From the NCBI GenBank assembly GCA_009602725.1, contig WELB01000299.1, forward strand, positions 1 to 30,619: a stretch of 30,619 bases of DNA, written 5' to 3'. Of this stretch, positions 19,087 to 27,748 are shown piece after piece. A program made the position numbers and the translations under genes. The stretch is from Spirogloea muscicola. Lineage: Eukaryota > Streptophyta > Zygnematophyceae > Spirogloeales > Spirogloeaceae. Each line of letters opens with the position of its first letter. Position 1 is the stretch's first letter. Below the pieces are notes generated by a model. The model saw only the letters and a list, made by a program, of their open reading frames with translations. It was not told the origin of the DNA and searched no databases.

Positions 19087-21441
19087 CGAAGCGACGTCTG
19101 CAGTCGGTCCAGTGCGGGGCTCAAGTGGGTGAACCTGACAAAGCTTGTGAGCAAAGACGTGCCATGTCAGACGGGGAAGTACAATCCACATCATGATAAA
19201 TACTCCTTCATCCACTCCGATGGCACCCGGACTTGGAACGCCGTTGACCTCGCTCTGGTGAGTAGCCCTCTTTCTGAGGCACGCCTCTGCACCTTCTGCA
19301 TTATCAGCAAGGCTTCCAGGCGCTCTATCACTATCGGTTCAGCATTACCTGTTGTGTTGATCAGCACGAGGCAGTGGAATGCCTGACAAACTCTGTTGCC
19401 TTTGCTGGTCGGGCAACTCAGCTGCTCAAGGGCAAGAAGGTCGGAGTGCTTAGCGACTCACTCTCTGGCCAGGTCTTCATCCACGTCCTTTCATCCCTTC
19501 AGAAGCACGGCTTGGGGGACTATGCCAGCTACGGCAACATCACGTACATTTTCCATGCTCAGCCTTCTGTCCTGTTGACATACTCGGGTTGCTTGTTAGG
19601 AAAGGCAAATTACACCAAGCACATGTAGCTGTTGAGCTGCTCGAGAGACCCTCGTGAGAACTCCTTGCACGAGGCCCAAGTCATACGCGAGTCAGCCAGG
19701 GCAGGCCGTCTGCTGTTGAAGGGGTGCATATGTCATGGTTCCCGCAATTGGCATACCTACTTAAAAATCATTTTTGTATCTGCTGTGACTCTTAACCCTT
19801 AAGAGGAAAGAAGGTGCTTTTCAAAGATGTGGGGTAGTCCTCTAATGCTATGCAGATGGGGGGCCTGCTGATGCTGCTATGTGCAGTTACTTTTACGATC
19901 TCAAGGTAGGGGATAGTGAGGAGGAAATGTTTGCCAAGGGCACTTCACAAGAGCGGCGGAACTAGACCTTCTCCACCTGGACGCAGCAGGCTGTGCTGGG
20001 AGGATTTGAGAATGCGACTTGGGCATACTAGCGAGGTCTGGTCAAGTGGCTCCAACCAGCCGTGGTTGTCGCAGGCTCTACTTTGTGAAGCACGACTGTT
20101 GTGGATTTGCCTCCTATTCGCTTCTTTGTTGAGCAGTCATTGGCGAGCCAATGCTGATTGTGACTCATGGAAGTTCTAGAGTACTAGCATACTACAAGTG
20201 GCATGCTTAGAGCTCCTGAGTTTATCAGCCAAATGGCATCTCCTGAAGGCTGACGAGGCTGTAAAGAAGAGGTTGGTGCTGGAAGCATCACAAGTGCTCT
20301 CGCTGTGGTTGTGCAGCATATCACATTGTCCCAAGTATACATGACTGGAATGGCCTCAACATATATCCATCACAGATCCAATATGCTTTCCTCGAATACA
20401 ATATTGTGAGTGCTGCTCTACACCTTTTATTATGTGTGCCGCCTCTGTTGTCATGTGCAACACATTTCTACTTTGTGCTGAATTTCAGAATGTGGTCAAG
20501 TACTCCACTATCTGTGGTCGTTAAGAGGGTCAGCATTCACACATTCTCAGGCAACTGGCCACTGCAGTCCTTAGCGATTTGCTCTCATGATTGCAAGCTG
20601 TTTGCAGAGGCTGAATAACAGATGATTGTGAAGTTGCAGATTATTATGAACTTGGGTATGCACTACCACAACTTCATGGTCAAGGGCCTGAGGCACGATT
20701 TGAACACCGTAGCAGATCTTTTGGCTGCCTTCAATAACCAGAAGAACAGAGTCGGCTTCTTCAGAGAAGCCTTCCCGCAGCACTTCTTCTCTGTAACTGG
20801 TTTTGGCAGTTTCCCTCATCCTGAGGGTTATCCTGCCAACATCTCGGTTGACTCAAGCAAACGTCTCCCTGACCCAAGAGTCCATCAGGTGCGCAGCTCG
20901 CGCAGAAGTTTGTGATGTAACATTGACATAATCAAGCAGCAATGTCTCCACTCAGGCGTAAATGAAAGTAATGGACTGGCAAGACAAAGCCCGGCATATA
21001 CATTTCCATGAAGTGGAGGTTTATGCAGCAAACTAAGCACAAGGGCCACAAGGCCAACCAATTGGAGCAGCTATTAGGGTTGACTGACGCACGAGTTGCC
21101 ATGGTGTGCAGTGCAGGAACGACGTGCTCTGGGAGGTGGCAATGCAAAAGAGTGTGCCGGTACAGCACGTCTTCTACCAGATGGACATGCACGGGTTCCA
21201 CAAAACCGACACCCCCAGGCTGGATTGCACCCATTCTGGCAATCGTGACACCTGGTGGCTGCCAGTCTTTGACACCTTCTACACCACAGTAGCCGCTGAC
21301 ATGTGCCGGTGGGCCATGCTTCCTGAGAGCGATTACGAGAACCACTTCACGCCTGGTGAAATTAGCACAACGCACTTTCCTCAACCAGCCCTTGAAGGGG
21401 ACACAAGGATGTCCAGCTGGGACCTTCAGCGTCAGGAATAA
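19087..21441 (+). pseudogene. SGNH/PC-esterase-like paralogue C, nonsense codons and missing 5' end
   Basis: Exons matching A and B: end of exon 1 (up to 19257), 19422-19543 (122 nt), 19887-20035, 20317-20405, 20640-20888 and 21112-21441. All junctions have GT-AG ends and the same phases. The final exon has DCTH and WWLPVFDTFYTT. Exon 3 contains two in-frame TAG codons, at 19963-19965 and 20029-20031; the second replaces the Trp of the WSYWRG motif in A and B. The SGNH motif GDSL is changed to SDSL. The open frame of exon 1 begins right after a TAA (19084-19086), so signal peptide and start codon are not visible. Exons 5 and 6 are fully open, so decay may be recent. TAG reassignment is unlikely because one TAG sits where A and B have TGG. 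Confidence 0.8.
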
Positions 21442-22065
21442 GCAGATGCCACATCTCTTCCTCTTTCACAGAGCCTCATAAATGTGCAGCATCTCCACCC
21501 CAATCTCCACAAAGGAGTCCTGCCTCAGCCGACTGTGTCCAAGCCGTGTGTCCAGTCCAATATTGCACAACATCTACACTGATGCAAGCAAAAAGGATCA
21601 CTGACGCGTCCAATTTATGCACACCAAAGCAGACTGACACGCTTTGGCTAGGGCTAGCCAGCCTTCTAGTCTATGTGTTTGTTGCTCCTGTCTTCGTCTT
21701 GCGAGTTGCTTATTGTGCAGACACCATTTTGTGCCATCAAGTGATGATTGCTTGTACCAGCTTTGCGGCCTGCACGAGCATGCACCGCCAAGGAATAGAG
21801 CCCCCTGGTTGGCCACCTTACAACATTGCAGCTCTGCGTGCTATACAGTGACCTGCTCAATCACATGCCATGTACCAACTGTTCCTACAATGTGCCCACC
21901 ACAGCTTATTGACTGACTCAATGTCATTGAGAAGGAAGCATCACCAGTGTAGCGCCTGCAGATCGAAACTGTTTTTCTTGCCCTTAATAAAACATATTTC
22001 AATCTTGAAAGCGCCACTTCATTCTTAGATATAAACAGCATAACCGTGATCCTGCACAAGACTTC
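21442..22065. other. Convergent spacer between paralogue C and the D27-like gene
   Basis: Both flanking genes end here. AATAAA at about 21985 on the plus strand could serve paralogue C. No further coding sequence is recognised. Confidence 0.4.
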
Positions 22066-23765
22066 TCACTGAGTAACATTGAGTTGGGGGCAAGGAGTAA
22101 AAGGAAACGAAGGGGATGAATTCGAGAGTATTGCAATGGGACAATCGTGCAGGCATGGCTTCTTGAGGTCTTCATCTAAGTCTCGTGGCCGAGCCGGGAT
22201 GCCAAACTTAAACTGCACAGTCATAAGAAGACAGGTGGCTCTCTAAGTGAAGACCATGTGCCGGCTCTTAATGCTAGTATTGAGGACCTATGTGCAGTTT
22301 AGACAAGAGCTGCAGATGACTAGCGACCTAGAAAATGCTTATGCCGTCTCATATTTGGCTTCTGTGGAATTATAATCACATCACATCTGAATTTCTCGAA
22401 ATGTCTGTGGGGACTGTCCTGCTGACCTCGCAGCTGTAATCCTCAAAGTTTGGCTCCATGGAGAGGGCGATTCCCATGTCCCTGCTGATAAACTCCTGCA
22501 GAGCAACTTGCCTAGGCAGGCGCTTACAAGGTGTGCTTTGGTGCTGCCTGTGCATGACATGTGCTTCTCCACCACACTTAGTGTACCATATGGATCACAG
22601 GATAGAGGACAGCATCTGCAGCAGTGTGGAGCCTGACCTGCGTGGGTAGCTTGCAAGTGTGGATGCAGATGCCTGTGCACTTGCTCTCCTCCAAGTACCG
22701 GCACTTCTCCACCTTTACCTGCTCTCGCAGCCGACATGATCCTGAACATGGTTGGCATGGCAATTCTAGCAGACTTGAGACAGTAAGCGCCATTGCGGCT
22801 CACAGGCAGGTCAGCATGCATTCGAGGGGCCCACTCACTCCGCTACTGAGCTGGCGACCATCTGGCCACTCGACAGTCGTCATGTGGCATGGACCCATGA
22901 GCCATTGGCATGTCGCCTGCGTGACACGGGCCGTGAGCCAGGCTGCGGGCTTGCCGTCGCCCAGACGTGCAATGAGGAGCCTGAAGAGCGGGAGCAGAGC
23001 TGGTGGAAACAGGGACCTCAAGATGCGCACCTGCGTTCAACATGGCAGAAAGGGGAGGTGCCGCTTGCAAAGTGCTGATGTGCAACAAATGACTTGCTCA
23101 GCAGTGGGCCCAGGCTGTTCGTGAAGGTAAGTAAGTAATCTTGGTGGCCCACCTGAAGCATCAGAGGACAAGGTTGCAATGTTTTGGTGGCTCACCGTGG
23201 CCTCCTCCGTGTCTAGTCGGCTGCGGTGCTTGGCCAGGAGACGACGGGCCACATCCACAAGACCGTCATATCCTGGGCGCCCCGAGTCCCAGCCCACTTC
23301 CTGCAACAGCCCACTTGCTCTGTTGCACAATAAAGTGCCATGTCTTGGTCACCCGGCCTGGCTGCTGGCACAAGGACTTGTGGAAGGGCAGCAACGGCTT
23401 CATCAGGGGCGTCTCCAGCTCACCGCCACCATCTTCCTCCGGAAAAGTGCGAGGAAGATGTCGTCCAGCAAGCCCGGCTGGTACACCGTGGCAGCCTGCG
23501 CCGCTGGCTGTGCGACCTCTGCGGCAGGTTGTGAGCTTGATGCCAGTGCGCTGCACTGCCGTGGGGCGGGCACCGGTACTCCAGCGCCTGCCCTGCCGGC
23601 AGGTGCTGGCGAACCCTTGCAGCGAGTAGGAGTGGCTGCCAGTCCCTCTGCTGCAGATGCAGTGCTGCTCCGGACCAGCGCGCTGCTGAGGTGACGCTGA
23701 ACAGTCGCTGCAGCCGCTGGAGGCAGACACTGCGGCATGGCTGCGGACCTCACCCACGGCAACAT
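22066..23765 (-). CDS. DWARF27-like beta-carotene isomerase (DUF4033)
   Basis: Six exons on the minus strand: 23765-23424, 23300-23196, 23030-22839, 22718-22638, 22495-22427 and 22212-22066. All introns are GT-AG and phase 0, giving 311 residues. The first about 95 residues are Ala/Ser/Arg/Pro-rich, typical of a plastid transit peptide. The D27 signature then follows in order: YQPGLLDDIFLALFRRKM, EVGWDSGRPGYDGLVDVARR, SLFPPALLPLFRLLIA, CQWLMGPC, EKCRYLEESKCTGICIHTCK, MEPNFEDYSCE and FKFGIPARPRDLD with PCLHDCPIA. Plant D27 is a plastid iron protein that interconverts all-trans and 9-cis beta-carotene in strigolactone synthesis; algal D27-like members act on carotenoids but their product role is less clear. 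The Cys-rich segments expected of the family are all present. The ATG at 23765 is the most upstream in this frame; a TTG-initiated extension to 23789 is open but lacks ATG. A copy of the LTRGY repeat ends about 300 bp upstream in the opposite orientation. Confidence 0.93.
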
Positions 23766-24062
23766 GGCTTCACGAGCCCGGCGCAGCAATCTGGAGGCAA
23801 GTAAGCTGGCACTGGCAAGGTCGACAAGACTTCACAAGAGTTCAGATTGCAGGCCCGCAGGACAAGCCGCCAGCTTGCTCAGCGGGTGTGCGCTTCTCCT
23901 CCCTCCGTGCCATCGCTGTGACTGTCACAGACAAGAGTTGCAATTGCGGCGACCGGCGCCTTGCAACCGTGTTCAGTTCACCAAAGCAGGCTGCTGCGTC
24001 GGTGAAGAGCAGGTGCCTGTTTATGATGGAATTGGCACATCAGTTCCTTAGCCCTTCCCGGT

Positions 24063-24350
24063 GGCTCGGTGCCTTTGGGTCTTGTGTCCTGCTACCGTAT
24101 GCGTTTGTCTATGTCGCTACAGCGTTCCCAAGCGCTTGCTTTGCATCGCCGCGCTGGTCGTGCCCTTGCAGCAGCCTCTGGCTTGCGCAGCGGGGTTGCT
24201 CTTCCTCCCCTCAGCTCATCTGACTTCCTACTGCTGACACGGGGTTACTAAGAGCGCCCTGGCTGTCTAGCCTGTGGCTCCGTCATGAACACCTGTATGC
24301 ATCTGGCTGGCTTTCACAGCCGCTCTTTTAATATCAGCAGCCGCTTGAGC
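24063..24350 (+). repeat. Full-length copy 2 of the repeated LTRGY small-ORF element
   Basis: About 285 bp is nearly identical to 1111-1395. The open frame ends at TAA (24249-24251), while copy 1 ends at TGA. From the ATG at 24099 it gives about 50 residues with LQRSQALALHRRAGRALA and SSSDFLLLTRGY. Only three amino-acid differences from copy 1 are seen, despite about fifteen nucleotide differences. Confidence 0.8.
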
Positions 24351-24559
24351 CCTTCTATACACTGAAGCGTACTAAAGTAAAAGTTTGAGATAGCCAGTTG
24401 CTCACGCTTCGGGGGCGCGAGCGTGTCCACACGCCCAGCTTTACGTGGGTTGTTGTCCTGACGACTGACTCTTACCGCTGTTAGTGATGAGAGTCACTAC
24501 AGAGTCCTGATCGTTGTCAGTACATGCCCACTACAGTACCTAACACACTCTCTTCCTCT

Positions 24560-24615
24560 TTGTTCAATCTCTGTTTTGGGCTGGCCTCTCACAGCCACCG
24601 CCCTCACCTGGAAAC
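24560..24615 (+). repeat. GGCTGGCCTCTCACAGCCACC module
   Basis: TTGGGCTGGCCTCTCACAGC followed by CACCGCCCTCACCTGG is the plus-orientation form of the module that appears in reverse many times between 24.78 and 27.3 kb. Confidence 0.65.
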
Positions 24616-24779
24616 GTCAATGGAAGCTTCTCCAGACCTTGATGGCCATATGGGTTGCCGAGGCGGCTAAACGGATGCTTGGGTAGGTGCCACCTCACCA
24701 CGCGGGCGAAATATAAAGATGAAGGACACAATTTGTTTGTGCGAGGAGATGGTCAGCTTCCTCGACAAGGTGGGTGAAG

Positions 24780-27400
24780 AAAGAGACAGCTCATCCAATG
24801 GAAGGCAGTGGCTGTGAGACGCCTACCTAAGGAATGAACAAGGTCTGAAAGGGCCGGAAGGTGCAAAAATCACGGCATTACTCTCCGTGGCTTCTGCAAG
24901 TGGATGCGGAATGACCTGTAGTCAGCAAGTGTAGATTGAAGTAATTCGAGGGCGGAAGGCGTCGCTTGGTTGCCCTGTAAGTGGCTCGTGGAGGTCCCGG
25001 AGTTGTGGTACGGAGAAGCGTGGAAGTGAAAGAATGCTAGAATGATTGGTAGGTGAAGAACTATGTGATTAGAACAATAGCTCTTCCTAGGTAAGGCAAT
25101 GGCTGTGACATGCCAGCCAAGTACGGAAAGAAAGTTCGTCTGGGCCGGAAAGTCGACATACTCTTGTGGAGCTCGCACTGGAGATGGCGCACAGTGCACA
25201 CGAAATCGATTAGAGACAAAATCAAGCCAACCCACTGTCAGGCAAAAGGTAGTTCGGAGAATGGGGCTACACAAGGCGAAGCCCTATGCTAGTGGGGTCT
25301 AAGGTGACTGTGCGAGAGCCGGCTGAAGGGGGAACATAAGTACCCACGACTGTACTGAGCGCACACAGATCCAATTGGCTAACTTGGAAAGCCGGAGCAC
25401 CGCCACGGAAGCCAGTGGCTAGAGAGGGTCACAGTAGGCGACCCCAGTGGAGGCTCTGACTGATGGAGACCTTGCTGCACATGAGGAAGACGAGCTTTTA
25501 CAGAGGAAGGCAGTGGCTGTGACTGGCCATAACAAGTAGCTCTCCTTAAGGGGCGAAGGTGTGGAAAGCCAGTCTCCCACAAAGGAATGAAGAATGTCCA
25601 GAGGAAGGCTATGCTGTGAGAGACCAGCCCAAAGGAATGAAGGAGTTCAGGGTTTAGGTTTAGGTTTAGGTTGTAGGGTTTGTTTGAGCAATCCCAACGG
25701 ACAAAAGGACTAGCTGATTTTGCTCAGGACACCTTTTGATTGTCAACATAACGTCAAGCCCACTCAAGAGTACGGCAGTTGTCAAAAAACGGCACTGCGG
25801 AGCTGTGCTTGGTACATGCGCTTCTGGATCGCGGGCCAACATCGATGCAGGAATGTAGTGGGCAAGAACACTGGCTGCATGACGTTCTTGCTACTAAGTA
25901 GCGTGATCCCTGATTGCAATTGTGAAACGGTAGGGGCACCAGGAGAAGTGAAATACTACTTATAGAGCTTGATGCAACACACGGGATAGCCACGATTACC
26001 AGTGCATCACAAAGCGTATGATGACGATCTCTTAAGGTCAGCACTTGATATGTAGGATGTTCGATGCCAGGAGGTGAAATGAGGGCACAGAAGGGACGGC
26101 TCTTCGCCTAAGCCGTTTTTGTAGAGAAAGAACGTGGCTCTCCCATGGGGGGCGAGGGCTGTAGTGGAGAGCGAGACGAGCTCTAGTGAGAACCTCGGCT
26201 GAAAACAAAACTGAAGGCTCTTGTATAGAAGGACAAAGCTTTATCTGGAGGAGGCAGTGGCCCTTCTCTCACTCTTTAAAAGGCCAGCCCAAATTAAAGA
26301 AGCTCCTTCGAAGTGGGTGAGGGTTGAAAAAGCTGGCCCACGATGATTGAGCAAGGTCAAGGTCCAAAATTTCGTGTATTAGAGACAAGGGGACAAGGGG
26401 GAAGCCCGATCCGAAAGCACAGATGACTCAGCAGACCATATGGCCAGACGAAAAAGAAGGCGTGCGGTGTGCATGAAATGAGAAGCGAGCCAGTACAGTC
26501 TGTAAGAGAGAAGGCGCGCGGTGCGCATCAAAGAGAGGCCAATTCTAGCCTTACAAATGTCCTAGTAACAACAGCCCTAGTAAATGTCCTGTAAGAGATG
26601 GAGAGATTCGAGAGGGGCTACGGTAACAATCTGAAACCACAATCGAAACAAGACTCAAGTGAAAGAAGGAAAGAAACAGCTCTTTCGATCTAAAGCAATG
26701 GCTGTGAGAGGCCATCCTAAATGACTGTACTCTGGCACCCACCAGTGAGCACATACATAATGATGGGCTCGTGGGCCTTACAGCAACCCCTAGTCTCCAC
26801 AGCAGACTACAGCCGCTTGACGGCGTGGCCATTGTACCGCCCCAGGCGAGAATTGGCCGGCTGGCTCCCGGCGGCGCAGATCTCCAGCTCGGGTCCTTGG
26901 CGGTACCCCATCATCCACCCGTACACGTGCCTCGCTGGCCAGGTCTAGACTGTGGATTGCTGCAATCGTAGGGCTTGACGGCGGCGGGTATAGAAGGGGT
27001 CACGCGGCGGGCTTGGAAGCAGTCCACGTGGAGCAGGGGGCCCGCGGCCGGCACGTGAAGAGACGCCCCCGGGGCGGTTGCCGCTCGACACGTGCGCATG
27101 GGAACGGATTGCAGGCCACCCTCCCGCTCTCCAACTGCAAAGAAAAGCGAAGTTATTCCCCAACGGAGGATGCGCGCGGTGCGCATGGAATGAGAAGGAT
27201 GGCCATTCAAGGCCATGCTTTGATCAGGCACAGGCAAGGGGGGGCGCTGGCTGTACCAGGCCAGCCCACAAGAGTTGGACTAGGCCGAAGGGCCCGGAAC
27301 GGGCTCGCCCATTGAGGATAGGGGCTGAAAACAGCCCTGCTGAATGAGCAGTAACTGCTCAAGAAGCAGCTCTTTCAAAGAAGTCGGCTCTTCCTGGGAG
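24780..27400 (-). repeat. Cluster of reverse-oriented GGCTGTGAGAGGCCAGCCC modules
   Basis: The pattern AGCTCTTCC...GGCAGTGGCTGTGAGAGGCC...CCAAAGGAATGAA recurs, variably degraded, at about 24785-24840, 25080-25125, 25490-25535, 25570-25640, 26225-26300, 26680-26725 and 27235-27275. Its reverse complement is the module at 24560 and 17673. The spacers contain no recognised gene apart from a 75-codon open frame at 26721-26948 that matches nothing I know. AAGGCG(T/C)GCGGTG(T/C)GCAT motifs at 26458, 26514 and 27171 lie in the same field. Confidence 0.6.
25648..25682 (+). repeat. Interstitial telomere-like TTTAGG tract
   Basis: CAGGGTTTAGGTTTAGGTTT then AGGTTGTAGGGTTT: three perfect TTTAGG units and degenerate flanking TTTAGGG-like units. 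It follows directly on one of the CCAGCCCAAAGGAATGAAGG modules. The orientation (G-rich on plus) is opposite to the C-rich fragment at 1718-1743. Confidence 0.8.
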
Positions 27401-27403
27401 GCC

Positions 27404-27748
27404 TCAAGAGCAGGGGGGGGCCTGGCATTGCAGATGTGTGTTTCTTGAGCTTGGCCCGCGCCGGGCCCCCATCTCCACTCAATACCCGTGTCCCCTCCCC
27501 ACGGCTCCCCTAGAGCTGGCCCGAGCTGGCCCGTCAGCGCAATCGCCGCACGCGCCGGATAAGCGCGGGCGGGGTCGCTTGGCGGCCGGCCCGCCGCCTC
27601 CAGCCGGACTGGACCCCACCCCCCCCCCCCCTTTTACTCAGAGGTCCTGCCTCGCCATTCCCCGACCGTCCCCGCGCTGCTCAGCGGCCTGACGCCTCGT
27701 CCGCTCCGCTCCCCGCCCTCCGTCCCCGGCCCCGCCGCCTGCGCCGCC
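27404..27748 (+). promoter_or_regulatory. GC-rich promoter region of the acetate-transporter-family gene, with poly-C tract
   Basis: CpG-rich sequence upstream of the ATG at 27749, with an interrupted run of about 16 C residues near 27613-27631 ending in TTTTAC. No TATA box is visible. The start context is GCCGCCATGG, an excellent eukaryotic initiation context. Confidence 0.5.

Noticed and set aside
19963-20031. TAG reassigned to an amino acid
   Set aside because: The genes without lesions (A and D27-like) need no TAG readthrough, the second TAG replaces a TGG-encoded Trp, and other changes in paralogue C also point to decay.
23341-23757. Second long minus-strand frame (163 codons at 23266-23757) over the D27-like first exon
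   Set aside because: It is a shadow of exon 1 in another frame; only the frame ending YQPGLLDDIFLALFRRKM carries the D27 signature and a usable donor.
26721-26948. 75-codon plus-strand frame in the repeat field
   Set aside because: It has some protein-like runs (GSWALQQPL, YPIIHPYTC), but no family match, no splice context and repeats on both sides; not strong enough to call.
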